Shown here: positions 50,791 through 63,559 of the stretch, in pieces
How the letters are laid out: every line of letters starts with the position of its first letter
Numbering within the stretch: position 1 is the first letter of the stretch
Assembly (NCBI RefSeq): GCF_964656455.1
Contig: NC_135716.1
Location: 109,276,389-109,340,388, forward strand
Direction of reading: 5' to 3'
Length of the DNA stretch: 64,000 nt
Source: Halichoerus grypus
Lineage: Eukaryota > Chordata > Mammalia > Carnivora > Phocidae
Position numbers and translations under genes: made by a program
Notes under the pieces: model-generated
Seen by the model: the letters and a program-made list of their open reading frames with translations, nothing else
What the model was told of the DNA's origin: nothing
The model's database searches: none

Positions 50791-52150
50791 ATTAACAGTT
50801 GTTTATTTCTACTTTTGTTGTGATGCAAATATAATGAGACCTAGTTTAGGCCTTTTTGAAGGAAGAACATGTTAAATACATACTCTTTTACCTAGGTTGT
50901 TTGATTTGTTCAGACATAGTAGATTGATCCGTTCAGACATAGTAGACTGATATAGACAGCAAAGTCCCAGGAGCACAAAAAGAATCAGATTTCAGGAATG
51001 GCGTGAGGTTAAGGGTTCAGTTTATCAAACGTTTCTTGTGTCCCTACCGTGGGTGTCTAACACTGTAGTAAGTGGTACGTATCTAAAAATAGTTAAGACA
51101 CAATCTCTTTTCACAAGGAGTCATCCGTCTACAATATAGTTATTTTGGATGATGCCTGGCCTCCTCTCTTATTTACAGCCTCACCCTCCCTTAACGTCTG
51201 TTATTTACACTACTCTTGTAGAAATGATCTTGGTTTCCCTACCTGGTTACCTGCCCTCCTCCCCGACCTTGGACTACTTCCTTTCCTGGCTACTCCAGCT
51301 GGACACGTCAGACTACACCTGTTTGATCCAAACCTATTCTCAGTACCCTGGTTCGAAGACACCTCGCTCCTATAGGGAAGTTAAACCAATTTTCTCAACA
51401 GCTGGTGCTAGAATTCTTTTCAGAGGAAAACACCTTGAGGAGTCCTTGTGAGTAGACGGTATGATTGAGGAATGAGGTTAGCAAGAGACAGGATCATAAC
51501 AGACAAAATGTTCTACTTCAGAAATTCAGCTGGGGGTATGGAAGAAATGGCTAGAGAAGAGAAGAGAAAGAGAAAAAAGACAGAGGAACTTCACTGTATA
51601 CCTAAAATACCTTTTAAAATGTATAATGCTCTATCTTACTTGCATTTCTTTGACTCCCCTCGTGTCTTCCAAATCTTTAGTAAGCCTTCCATAATCCCCA
51701 AGCCCCCACACCTCCCCACAAACACATAGACAATGTGAGAAGGTTGGGCGGGGATGGGTAAGTGAAGAAATCATGGATCCAAGTGCCACGGCTAGAAGAC
51801 AAAAGGAGCAGAATGAGACAGCACACCCAGAACAACGACACAGCCATAACTGAACCCATCAGTAGGAGCAAGGCCCAAGGTAATGCTAAAATCACAGATA
51901 TCTGGGAAATTGGCAGAACATACCAGCAGGTACTGTACTTTATTTAAAAGTTGTGTAATAGGGGCTTGAACCAATCTTAACTAGGTAAAAAGCAAAACAG
52001 ATTATCTCAGCTGGTCATGATTTCTTCAGTGTCATTGATGATTTGGTACCAACTCCATAGGTCTGCCTTTCCAACATACCTACTGCCTTCCTCAAAGGTG
52101 GCCACCACTGTCTTACCCAGTTACTGCAACAGTCTCCTTGAGATCAGCAT

Positions 52151-52333
52151 TTTTTTTTTAACTTAATTTATTTATTTAAATAGAACAAGCAGGGCGGGGA
52201 GGAAGAGAGAGAGAATGTCCAGCAGGTTCCACGCTCAGCAGAGCCCAACTCGGGGCTCAATCCCAGGACCCCAAGATCATGACATGAGCCAAAATCAAGA
52301 GGCGGACACTTGACTGAGCCACCCAGGAGCCCC
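52151..52333 (-). mobile_element. tRNA-SINE, diverged
   Basis: T-run, AACTTAATTTATTTATTTAA, AG-rich block and reversed tRNA part ending TGAGCCACCCAGGAGCCCC. Duplication weak. Confidence 0.88.
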
Positions 52334-52489
52334 AGCAGACATTTTCTTAAAGGGCCAGATAGGCAGTTACTCTACTCTGCACTGAAGGCCTGGAAGCAGC
52401 TATAGACAGTAAAAATGAATGGGTTTGGTTGTGTTCCAATAAAACTTTTTTACAAAATCAGGTAGGGGACTTTCTATCCTGCCCCTTCT

Positions 52490-52980
52490 GTTCTCCACAT
52501 TTTAGAGTACTCTTTCAAAATGTCACTCCTCTGTATAAACACTTGTCTTCCCATTAACCTCAGGATAAAGTCCAAATTCCTTAACAAGGTAAATTTAAAT
52601 TTCATACCATTATCTCCTCTCTAGCCATTTCTGGCTTCAATTTTCAGCACTACTGAACTGCTTTAAATTCCCCAGGTTCCTGGTTCTCTCTTCCTTCCAT
52701 GCATCTGCCTATGCTGTTCTTTGGCCTGTAATCTTCCTCTCTTCCCCACTCCACTGATTAGTTGATCCCTACTCATCTAAATTTCAAGTTTCACATTAAG
52801 TCTAACTTCCTCCAGGAAGATTTCCCTGATCCCTAAATTCTCACAAAGTGTTGAGTGGCTGGTTTAATTGTCTGAATCTCCTGTTAGTTTGAAGCTCTGT
52901 GAGGAAACTGATCTGCCATTCATCATTGTATTCCAAGGTACTCAATAAATAACTGGATTCTTGACTGATCAGGAAAGAAA
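52490..52980 (+). mobile_element. L2 LINE 3' end
   Basis: Contains AACCTCAGGATAAAGTCCAA, TTCCTCCAGGAAGATTTCCC and GGTACTCAATAAATAACTGG in the order of the L2 3' end. Confidence 0.8.
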
Positions 52981-53769
52981 AGACAAGAACCAACCTAAAA
53001 ATGAAGGGGGCCCTCAAAGGCTAATTGGTGGCACATAAGCTGAGATTTGTTTGAACTGTTTCTTTTAATCCAAAATCTGCTCCTAAAGCATTTTCTGCTT
53101 TGCTCTTGTAGCTTGCAGAGAGGGTTAGGAAATACACATTACATCATCCACACTTTCTGATGCTGGAACCAAAGCCCTGTAGGGTTTCATTTCTACCTTG
53201 GTTTCCAAACTTAATCTGTTCACCCTCTCCTTGGCACCTGATCTCTTACCTCACATCCTGTTTCCAGTCTTGTATATGGTGTACCTTATACCTGGTAATT
53301 ATCCTTGCAGAGAGATACTGGCTTGCCTTTCTAACCAATCCTCACATTTCAGATATCATGTAGGGGGCATATTCTATATGTCAGGCTCATGGGGCTTCCT
53401 CTATAAGCCAGGCCTACAGGACTTAATCACTCAATCCTCAGGCTAGCCTCGCAATGATGTTCTCAGAGATTTCCTTTTATTATTTCTACTCTACAGTTGA
53501 CAAAAGGAAGACTTAAAAGGAGTAAGTAACTTGTGAAAGAAAATGGCAGAGCTGGGACAGAAGGGAGGAAAGTCTGACTGCCAAGCTCGAGTTTCTGAGC
53601 TCATACTACTTTACAGTTCCTCTGGGACCACATCTGCTTCCCCCTGTGAGTGCTGTTCCTGCCCAAGCCCTGAAGTCTTCTATGGCGCTCCTGCATGTTT
53701 CATCCTGAACCTCACGGACAGTGTGGCTGAATTCAAGTCCGTCAGAATCACTGATACTTCTGGAGCACA

Positions 53770-53970
53770 GTCACTGTGCTCGGCCCTGTTTATGTATGAC
53801 CTCATTTAACCTGCACAGACCCTAATATGAAAGATAAGGTTAGCTCTGTTTTATGGAGACGGAAGCAGAGGCACAAAGAGGTAAAATAATGTGTCCAAGG
53901 TCACATAATTAGTAATGGGAGAACCTAGGATTTACACCTAGACACTCTGACTCCACAACCCGCATTCCTA
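53770..53970 (-). mobile_element. MIR element
   Basis: Reversed MIR: CACTGTGCTCGGCCCTGTTT, GAAGCAGAGGCACAAAGAGG, CCAAGGTCACATAATTAGTA. Confidence 0.85.
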
Positions 53971-54094
53971 GGCAAGAAGAGAATACACAGGTAGGTAAAA
54001 GAGAGCTCCTCAGGCCTCATAGGATGACATGAAAATATGGGTGAGGTTGAATGATTCGGGTTTTAATCATCCCGGATAGGAGATCATTAACTAA

Positions 54095-54790
54095 GGATGT
54101 CTCAGTCATTGCTGCCTAAAACAAACTGTCACCAAACTTCATGGCTTAAAACAGTAATCATTTATTAGCTGACAATTCTGTGGGTCAACAATTTGGGCTG
54201 GACTTGGCTGAGAAATTCTGCTGGTTTTGCCTGGGCTCACTCATCTGGTGACAGTCAGCTGTGGCAGCTTGGCAGGAGCCTGATGGTCCAAGATGGTTTC
54301 TCAAGGGTCAAGGCCAGCTTCATGGGCATGCAACTTGTGCTGAGTTTATTGTTCTGCATTCCTGTCTCCTTAAGAATCTTCTGAGATTCTGAATAATTAT
54401 GGGAAAGGGAGGCTACTGGGACTTGTACATTCCAAGTCATGCTGGTGGTTGATGTGGATGCCAGCTGGGCATCTTTATCCACATAGCCTCTCATCCTCAA
54501 AGAGGCTAGCCCATGTTTCTTCACATGATGACAGGAGCTTTCCAAGACAGTGACAGCAAAGCCTGCAAGGCTTCTTCAGCTCTGGGCTCACAATTCCCAC
54601 ATCATCACTTCTGCTGCATTTTACTGATCAAAGCAAATCACAAAGCAAACCCAGATACTAGGAGGTGGAAATCCAGAGTCCACTCCTTGAGGGGAAGAAC
54701 AGAAAAGTCACAGTGCAAGAGGGCATGTATGGTGAGGATGGGCCGAGTTTGTGACTATGAATTGCAATCTCTCACAGATTAGGTACATGT
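54095..54790 (-). mobile_element. MaLR/MLT-like LTR
   Basis: Opens TCAGTCATTGCTGCCTAAAA, CTTCATGGCTTAAAACAGTA, then TATTAGCTGACAATTCTGTG, and later TCATCACTTCTGCTGCATTT, a layout typical of old MaLR-type LTRs read in reverse. Exact family not certain. Confidence 0.55.
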
Positions 54791-54870
54791 TTAAGCAAAA
54801 ATAACTTCAGTCTCGGACATGTTATGATTAAGATTTCTCCTATGGTCAATCCATGCAAAGGTATCCAATA

Positions 54871-55180
54871 CAGCTGACCCTTGAACAGCATGGGGATTAG
54901 GGAGCCATGCAGTCAAAAATCTGCATATAAACTTTGATTCCCCAAAAACTGAACTATTAATAGCCTATTGTTGACTGGAAGCTTTACCAATAACATAAAC
55001 AGTCGATTAACACGTATTTTGTACGTTATATGTATTATATACTGTATTCTTCTAATAAAGTAAGCTAGAGAAAAGAAAATGTTAAGAAAATTGTGAGGGA
55101 GAGAAAATATATTTACAGTACTATACTGTAAAAAAATCTGCATATAAGTGGACCCGTACATATTGTTCAAGGGTTAACTG
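54871..55180 (+). mobile_element. MER2 DNA transposon (TcMar-Tigger), full length
   Basis: 310 bp, with inverted termini CAGCTGACCCTTGAACA and TGTTCAAGGGTTAACTG, flanked by TA on both sides as expected for a mariner-like target. The interior contains ATAACATAAACAGTCGATTA, matching MER2 as I remember it. Orientation arbitrary; no coding capacity. Confidence 0.9.
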
Positions 55181-57520
55181 TATTTGCATAATATAGGTCT
55201 AGAACATAAAAGAGAATCCTGGTTGGACATACAAATTTGACAGCTGACAACAGGCAGGTGATAGGTTTCTGAATAAATAAATCAGAACCTCCAGGAAGAC
55301 TGCATGTATTAAGGCAAAGATAAACAAAGAGGTTCACTCAATCCTTCAGACTACCCAACTGTTTGAGTGCTCTCTTCTTCCCATGTATCTCAACCTCTCT
55401 CTCTAAGGGAGAGGGCCGATCCAGTTTCTGTAGCCAGTTCAAAGTCCAGTATCTCTGGGGAAAGTACTTTGGAGACTAGGGTGGCCCACAGTTCTTCTCT
55501 ATTATGTCTAGATGTGGCTACACATAGTCCAATAATTATAAACTAAAAAGAAATTACTTGATACCCACACTGAACCCAATATGCAATGGTGGAGCAGGAA
55601 TACAATTAACCACAATAAAAACTTCCATTTCCAAAAGGACAGAATGGGAAACATGCAATGACCAGTAGCCCTTCATAGTTTTCTTTCCAGAAAGAAATTC
55701 CTGCCCTGGCCATGGAAGAAATTCCCTGATTAAAATCCCATCTGGATGTGTTTGCTTATACCCATAGTGCCCCTGGGTTTACCACTCTAGGAGGTTCTTC
55801 CTTGTCCATTATTCTCCAGGTTCAAAATTTAAGTGAAAATTGGAGTGTATGCTTTCCTGGAAATGGCTTGAGGACACAATGATTTGCTTTTGCAGGTCAG
55901 ATTTCCGGTTTCTTTAGCAATAAAATTTCCTCAAAATCTTTGCAGGCATCTATGCTATTCATCTCCAGTCTGTTACATGCGACCGAAACTATACCCAAAG
56001 TTCTTTTCTGGACCGAGCTTTTAAACCTTCTTATTCTCTAGTTTTTATGCTTTACTCCTTCCTCTTCTCATTGTTTTAATGTCGGCTACTTTGAGGTAAA
56101 ACTTTAAAAACTAAGTGAGGGTAACACCACTAATCTGACCTTTGCTGCAAGGCTAGATCTTTTTGGCTGAGGAATCTTAATAGGTGGGCGTTTTTCGTAT
56201 CTGAAAAACAGTCTTCTCCTGTTTGGACCATAGAAACAATTGGATTTTCCAACACTGTGAGGCCCCAATTTTCTATACACTGTATTTTCTTCCATCTTTC
56301 CTTGCAAACCCATCATTTCTTATGTGAGCTCATTTCTTTCTTGAAAAACCTTCCTAAACTAGCCAAGGAGCAACAATTACATTCTTATTCTGGTTCTTTC
56401 CAAATGCTTCCTCTAAAATTCAGTGATACAAGAAACATGGTCAGTCTTCCAAATTGAGTAGTGAGATTTTTACAGAACATCTTGCAATGGCATTACAAGA
56501 ATCACCAGTTTTCCAGCCTGCAAGAGCTGTTTCCTCGCTGCCAAGGGTCTGACCACCTAGGTAATGCTATATGTTTTAAGACTTTGTTAGAAGTCCCCCA
56601 TCTCCAGGTATCAATTTTTGTATTAGAGTAAAGGCTTAACTTGCTGTAATAGAGACCCCAGAAAGCAGTGGAAATGAAAGTAAAGAAGTGAAAAATGAAA
56701 ATAAAGAAGACAAAAGTGTCTTTCCGTCTCACATAATAGTTGGGCCTAGACTGACAGGACACTCTGTTCTATGAGGTCATTCAGGACCCAGATTCCTTCT
56801 ATCTTGTTGTCCCCCCACCCCGGGATGTCTTCCTCATCTCCATGGTTACAGATGGTCATAGACACGTCCATGAAGGAGATGACAAGCGGTGCAAGGCAAG
56901 CTGTCTTCTTTTACAAACGTAAGGCCAAAGTTGTACTCACCACTTCTAGTTATAGTCCATCAGCAAGAATGTCCCCACAAAATCATAGCTAGCTGTAAAG
57001 GAGGACAAGGAGTCTCGGGCTGAGCAAACATGCACCAGAGGGAGGAGAATGGATGTTATGCTGGCAGCCATTCATCTGCCACGAGAAGTAAGAAGAAAAG
57101 ATTCCCAAGGTTAAGAACCCTCAGAGATACAAAGACCAAAATGGGGTAAATAAGGATTTTGTTTCTTAGAGGGAACAAGAATGGCAGTATGAAAAAAGAA
57201 TACATGAAAGGGAAAATCCAGCTGGTGGCTACCTAAGTTTCCATTTTATTATTTCTAGCATTTTCTAAATATATTTTTAAAGTTTTTTTTTTTATTATCT
57301 TAAAGGAGGTAGAAAGAGAAAAACTTAAAGATAGAAAAATAGTGATGTGAGGAGAATCAGAAGAAAATGGAGTAATGAACATCAATGGAAGAAAAAAAAT
57401 TTCAATTGCCTGAAAGAAGACGAGAGAGGCCAGAAAAGGAAATGCTCTTTGGACTTGAAAATCTAGAGGTTACTGGTGCATAACTATGGCAGAAGCTAGA
57501 ATACAGCAAATTAAGGAGTG
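55181..57520. other. Intergenic, unassigned, possibly old retroelement debris
   Basis: No gene recognised. A 24-mer at 55470 recurs at 57895, and an 18-mer at 55990 recurs at 63439, hinting at shared repeat ancestry that I cannot name. Confidence 0.4.
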
Positions 57521-57535
57521 AAAATGAACAAAGGA

Positions 57536-57735
57536 GGGCGCCTGGGTGGCTCAGTTGGTTAGGCGACTGCCTTCGGCTCAGGTCATGATCCTGGAGTCCC
57601 TGGATCGAGTCCCGCATCGGGCTCCCTGCTCGGCGGGGAGTCTGCTTCTCCCTCTCACCCTCCCCCCTCTCATGTGCTCTCTCTCTCATTCTCTCTCTCT
57701 CAAATAAAAAAAAAAAAATCTTAAAAAAAAAAAAG
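57536..57735 (+). mobile_element. Carnivore tRNA-SINE, young subfamily
   Basis: Same subfamily as the copy at 25861 (GATCCTGGAGTCCCTGGATC). Duplication AAAATGAACAAAGGA (57521-57535) and AAAATTAACAAAGGA (57736-57750). Confidence 0.96.
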
Positions 57736-57750
57736 AAAATTAACAAAGGA

Positions 57751-59982
57751 AAATGAGACAGCAAACACGGACTAGTCTCTTTTAAGAACACTGAATTTTT
57801 AGGAAAAAAAAGATAAGGTGGTAACTAGTCATGACAAGCTGCACTTGCAAGTAGACTAAGATGAGAACCAGCCCCCAGGGACCATAGCGGGTTCTGGAGA
57901 CTAGGGTGGCCCACAGTTTGAGCTGCCCAGCATACATATAATGTGTAACTTGAACAGCTGGAATAGCAGAGCGCTCTGCATGTTAGGCTGGTCAAGTTCT
58001 CCCAAAGTTCAGAACTACTCTTGGATATGGTGGTTGCATTCTATAGTCATGGGGTCTTGGGGCCTCCAGAGACAGCGCCTCCACCTACCTCCAGTCTCAT
58101 AGTCAGAAACTGTCACTTCTACGCGAGATAGACAGCTTGCTCACTGGAGAATCAAGGATCCAAGCTGGGTGTGGAAATGAAGGACACAAAACACCTCAGC
58201 ACAGCTGGAGTTTGGGCAAACCCCCTCCTTTAGAATATCAATGGAGGGGGGGCAATACATCAGTAAATATGAATGGACAAAAGGGATATGAATCAGCAAT
58301 AGTAAAACAAACTTTGGGCACTTTTGTTTGGCAGATTAAACTGAAAATATGACTCCCTGCTATCCCAAACCCCCATAAAAAGAGACCCAGAGTTGACAAA
58401 TTCTAATTAAAGTTGGTGCTGTTTCTTTAAAGTGGCAGAGAAAGTAGCAATCTCTGTTCTGATACTATAAGGCCAAAATTCTTTTAAGAAAAGGATATTT
58501 CATGGAGAAAGGATTGGATTGGATTGTCTCTGAGGAAAATAATTGTGTTGTAATGTGTGCTTATATTTTAGATAGCATAGAGATCACTGTGGTGGGAAGA
58601 AACAACTATTGGGAGATTTACCTTCACCCTTAGTCATGAGACTTAAGCCCATTATCCTCTGGAGTCCCAAATGACTGAGGGAAATAAAAAAAAAAGAATG
58701 CTCATTCAGATGAAGTCTGGCACTGAGATATGGGAAAAGAAACTAAGGGATAAAACATCCTTTGGTGGGAAGTGGTTGAATATTTCTGAAGGATGAGAGG
58801 GGCCACTAGACTGAGAGACTAAGAAGAAATGCAACAAAATGGGGAAAAGGCATCTGAAAGTTCCTTTCTTGGGTGGTTTGTTAGGTCTTTTCAGAAAGTT
58901 ATTGCAGAGCTATATGGTGGTGGTTGACAGGGAAGATTGGCTAAGATAGAGCAAACCTAATGTATCCCATTTATTTGCAAGTTTTATCAGAGGAAGGCTC
59001 TGTTGTTTCCTCTTGTAGGAGCAAGTCAGGTCAGCACAAATTCAACCAAGCTCTTAAACACTCAGACACTCTTTGGGTTGGTATATTATAGAGGTATCCT
59101 TTATGCATAAGACAATGTCATTCTAGGGCAAGGCCTGTGTCAGTCAATACCTATTCTGTAGTGTTGAGAGGGCCACGCTTCCTCTGCATGCTGAGAGGAA
59201 CCTCCATATGTTAGGAGTCCACCAAGAATCGGCTGCCTGGCTACCTGCTCAGATGACCACCTCTCAACACTTGAAATAGAACTTTGCTCCGGGCTCACCA
59301 GAAGGCTTCATGAAACAGCCCAATTGCATAAAAATAGATTGGGAATGGAAAAACACTCTGGCAAAAGCATAAAGGTGTGGTTGAAGACTGGAGTGCCATT
59401 TTCATGTGGTTGGGCTGGTAGTTTAAAGGAGTTATGCTGAGCCAGACTGATGGAGGGTTTTATTGATTTTGCTTTTATTTTTTAATGGGGGAGACTTGAG
59501 CATTATAGGCTAAGGATAAAGACACGGCGAAAGTCAGTGGTTAGAGACTCAGGAAAGAGGGGACATAATTGATGGAGGACACTGACCATAAGAGGTTTTG
59601 TTTAGTGTATAGCACCTATTCAGAAAGGAAAATTTAGAGATTCTTTTAAATTTCTAAGTTAAGACGCAGGCATTCCACAGTTTCCTAGGTAAATATTCAT
59701 CAAGTATTACAAAGTAATAAGACTTTCTCAGGTTCATTTAAATTGTCTTTTAACTTACTCCAAAACAAATATAACCAGCAAAGATCCCACTGGAGTACTG
59801 GTGTGGAGAAGAGAAGCTTAAGTTTGGGAAACAGCTAAGTCATTTGAGATTTCTATCAAAAATTATTGTTGGTAAATTAACAAGCCTGTTTGTAACAAAT
59901 TGAGAAGGGATTCACAATAAAGAGGGCACCTAATGTTGATGAAAGATGAACAGGCTATTAAATAAAGCTTGCAGAAGCTGAT
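57751..59982. other. Intergenic, unassigned
   Basis: No gene or named repeat recognised; shares the 24-mer noted for 55470. Confidence 0.4.
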
Positions 59983-59997
59983 AAGAAACCAGGTTAG

Positions 59998-60197
59998 GAC
60001 GCCTGGGTGGCTCAGTTGTTGAGTATCTGCCTTCAGCTCAGGTCATGATCCCAGGGTCCTGGGATCGAGCCCCGCATCGGGCTCCCTGCTCGGCGGGAAG
60101 CCTGCTTCTCCCTTTCCCACTCCCCCTGCTTGTGTCCCCTCTCTCGCTGTGTCTCTCTCTGTCAAATAAATAAATAAAGTCTTTAAAAAAAAAAAAA
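59998..60197 (+). mobile_element. Carnivore tRNA-SINE, young
   Basis: Near-consensus SINE with a perfect 15-bp duplication AAGAAACCAGGTTAG at 59983-59997 and 60198-60212. Confidence 0.97.
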
Positions 60198-60469
60198 AAG
60201 AAACCAGGTTAGAGGGCACAGCAAGAGTTATTTACCTGCTGTGGTGAAATGTAGTCATATACTATTTACACAACACTTGCAGGAGAAAATAACACTAACC
60301 TTTAAGTAGCACATCTGTATATTTCATTCTTCTTATCCTCTTCTTAAGGTATGATGGTTTCTGCAGTAAGTACCTTCCCTAGGTAACATCACCATATTCC
60401 TGAGGCCACTAGATGGCCACAGTACATCCACAGGAAGTCCAATCAAAGCAGCAGTAGTGATGAGTTAGC

Positions 60470-60590
60470 GTGGTAAAGCCTCAACTTCCTCACCTACAAA
60501 ATGGGGATAATAATAGTACTTAAGTTCATAGGAGGCTGTGAGAGGTGGTTGAGAAAGTTTATGAATGCCTACTGAATGGTAGTCTGCATG
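60470..60590 (+). mobile_element. MIR fragment
   Basis: CAACTTCCTCACCTACAAAA and TGGGGATAATAATAGTACTT. Confidence 0.8.
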
Positions 60591-61316
60591 TTTTATCACA
60601 CATGTGAATTTCACAGGAACAATGTATAGTCAGAGAAGAGAGAAGGTATAATCTGTGTGTTTCTACCAAGGACAAAGAGTTCTGTGGCAGCAAAAAAGGA
60701 TTTGGGAAAGACAGGGTAGAAAGCGCAGATGTACAGTGAGGAAAAGACAGACCTGATAGGTGTGCCAGGCAGAGGCTCTGCAGGGAGGGGGGGTTGGGAC
60801 GAGAAGAAAATTAATTTGCAAGACTTCAAAGACAAGCAGTGTTTAGTGCAGAAATAGAATTGTTTCTGACTTCATTTATAGGTCTAAAACTGAAAATATG
60901 GTAACTGAAAATTAAAGGAGCCATTATGGTTGTGGTTGTCATTAATGAACAGTATGACGTGGCGTGATACTTACCGTGATAGTCTGGGAATGTATTTTTA
61001 AATAAGATTTTACTGTCTTGCTAAATTTGGAACTGATAAGGCATTTTGTGTGTGTAGAGGGCTGAAGCTGAATTTATAAACATATCTGGAAAGATATACC
61101 TGCGATAAATGAGCATAAAGAGAATAAAATTAATGTATCTAGTTAATTTCACTGCAAATTTATCTTAAGCAAGGCATGAATCAAGAGTTATTATATACAG
61201 AGAGACAGACAAACAGACATGCCTATTTAATCTAGTATCCTTTTGGAATGCACTTGGAGAAAAAGCTAGAAAACAGAAAAGCAATTCTTAACTGGAATAT
61301 GAAAAACCCACTTTTT

Positions 61317-61418
61317 TTTTTTTTTTTGGTAGGCTTTACACCCAACACGGAGCTTGAACTCACAACACCCTAGATCAAGAGTCATGTGCTCTACCGACTG
61401 AGCCAGGCAAGTGCCCCT
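61317..61418 (-). mobile_element. tRNA-derived SINE, short old form
   Basis: T-run then reversed tRNA-like part ending CGACTGAGCCAGGCAAGTGC, without a CT-rich block. Flanks GAAAAACCCACTTTTT (61301-61316) and GAAAACGTCACTTTTT (61419-61434). Confidence 0.82.
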
Positions 61419-61536
61419 GAAAACGTCACTTTTTAAAAAATCCTTTGCCTCCTATTTAGCTCTAATTTTATAAAGGAAAAGTCAGTCATAGTAAAGTAGA
61501 TTTCTATCTTTCTTTCCTTAATATATAGCATAACAG

Positions 61537-61737
61537 GGGTGCCTGGGTGGCTCAGTTGTTTAGCGTCTGCCTTCGGCTCAGGTCATGATCCCAAGGTCCT
61601 GGGATCAAGTCCCACATCGGGCTCCCTGCTCAGCCAGGAGCCTGCTTCTCCCTCTGCAACTCTCCCTGCTTGTGCACGTGCTCTCTCTCATTCTCTCTCT
61701 CTGTGTGTCAAATAAATAAACAAAATCTTTAAAAAAA
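61537..61737 (+). mobile_element. Carnivore tRNA-SINE
   Basis: Complete SINE with a perfect 18-bp duplication TAATATATAGCATAACAG at 61519-61536 and 61738-61755. Confidence 0.97.
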
Positions 61738-61804
61738 TAATATATAGCATAACAGCTGATATAAATATATGATAAATTCTTTTAATGATACTGTGGAAGG
61801 GAAG

Positions 61805-62005
61805 AGTATGAGCTTTTTGGAATCCTGACTGCCAATTCCTGGCTTTCTGACCCAGAGCAAATGACCTCTCTGTACCTTAGTATCTTCATTTGTAAAATGG
61901 GATCATTATAATGCCTACCTCATTAGAGTTATTGTGAGAATTAGTTAATTCACGTTCTCAGTGCCTGGCATACAGTAAGCGCACAGGAAATGCCAATTAA
62001 ATATT
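61805..62005 (+). mobile_element. MIR element
   Basis: Near full-length: GACTGCCAATTCCTGGCTTT, CTTCATTTGTAAAATGGGAT, then CAGTGCCTGGCATACAGTAA. Confidence 0.88.
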
Positions 62006-62989
62006 AACAATGGCCTTAGCCTTCAAGGGTTAGCATTCAAGGAATCCTAGCAAGTGGCTTCATCCCGGAAAAGGTTGCAACTTAAACATACATTAGTATA
62101 TTTGACAAGGAAAAAAAGTCTTGTCTATGGATTTGGATTGTACTGGGACAATTTCTGTCACCTATCCTACCACACCTTCCAGAAGATCTTTAATGGTAAG
62201 ACATACAACCATCAGTCCTGGTGGCCACAGCTCTGTCTATGGCCCAGACTAAGAACTCCCTTCCAGCTTTACCTTGTCACGGGCACACATAATGCTGACC
62301 AAAGTGGTGTTCTTGGCTCTGGCAGAAGAGCTTCAGTCTTTATCTGTACTTTACCACCTTCATTAGGACTGAAGATTGTTGACCTCTGCTGAGGAGGGGC
62401 CTACATGCCAGGGTCCCTAGTGGCCCATACTCCAAGGCAGCCCATGAAAGCATGGGTTGGGTGATTTTTCTCTAGGAGGCCCTGTTAAGAGGTATGCAAT
62501 TCACATAGTCAGGCTCATTGTTGAGTCACTGCTTGGGTATTAACTGTTACTGCCTTACCACTGCATCCCAGTACCTAGCCCAGTGAGCTGCACATATTAG
62601 GGACTCATAGAACTGAACTGAAATGAATTGAGAGCCTGCGCTCAACCCTATTTACTCCAAGCCCCAGAAGCCTCCCAGATTAGCTATTATCATCCTGATT
62701 CTTATCTCCATGGTTACTTTTAAATTCCCCCAATCTGACCCAACTCCCATTCCTCACCACCCTTCAAACCCTTCACGGCATACTTTGGACCTCCTAATCT
62801 GTCACCTGCAAACTTCCCTTATATCTTCAACTTCTTTTTGAATGACTTCTCCACTTCCCTGTAGAAGCTGAAGACTTGCTCCTCAATATGTCTCTCAAAT
62901 GGAGGCCATTTGTTTCTCACACACCCACAGAAGGTGGGGAAACTCTCGATCCACATCACTGCTTCCAAACCATTTCTCCTTCTTTTAAA

Positions 62990-63445
62990 AACTCTAGCTC
63001 CTTTGAAGTTCCTGTCATGCAGTTGGACCACCCCAACAAGATATAGATGGCACACTTATATTAAGTTGAGGATGATTTAATAAAGGGATGATTTACAGAG
63101 GTGTGAATGAGGGAAGGAAGGCACAAGGGATAGTGCAGTCACTGAGGGCTAGGAACAGTGGAACTTTCACCCCCCCCTTGGCCTGAAGGAATGAGGAAAG
63201 GGAGCTCTGGGGCCCAGGACAGAGAGGTATAGAAGCCATGTTGAAGAGCAGAGTCCTCCCCCTCCCCCCCATTCAGGGACACAGCCTCCCTACATCAGAT
63301 CTGCTGAGGCTCCCCATTGGCCAAACCCAACCAGAACCAGATAGCAAGGAAACTGATTGAATCCATAGGTTTCAGCTCCCATGGCTGGGTGGGGTGGGGA
63401 AGAGTGAATCTTGAGGGACAAATGGAAGATATCCTGCTTATACCC
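62990..63445. mobile_element. Unnamed interspersed repeat, LTR-like
   Basis: Segments such as GGCTCCCCATTGGCCAAACC, CAACCAGAACCAGATAGCAA and GGACAAATGGAAGATATCC resemble a common mammalian interspersed repeat that I cannot name. Limits approximate. Confidence 0.35.
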
Positions 63446-63471
63446 AAAGTTCTTTTTGGTTGCTATCATCT

Positions 63472-63552
63472 TCCAAACTTTTACTTTTTGTAAAAGGCGA
63501 AAGATTTATGCGATCTGAAGAGAAACCAGAGTATCCAAACTTTTACTTTTTG
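63472..63552. repeat. Local 19-bp duplication
   Basis: TCCAAACTTTTACTTTTTG occurs at 63472-63490 and again at 63534-63552, a spacing of 62 bp. Confidence 0.9.
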
Positions 63553-63559
63553 AAAACTT

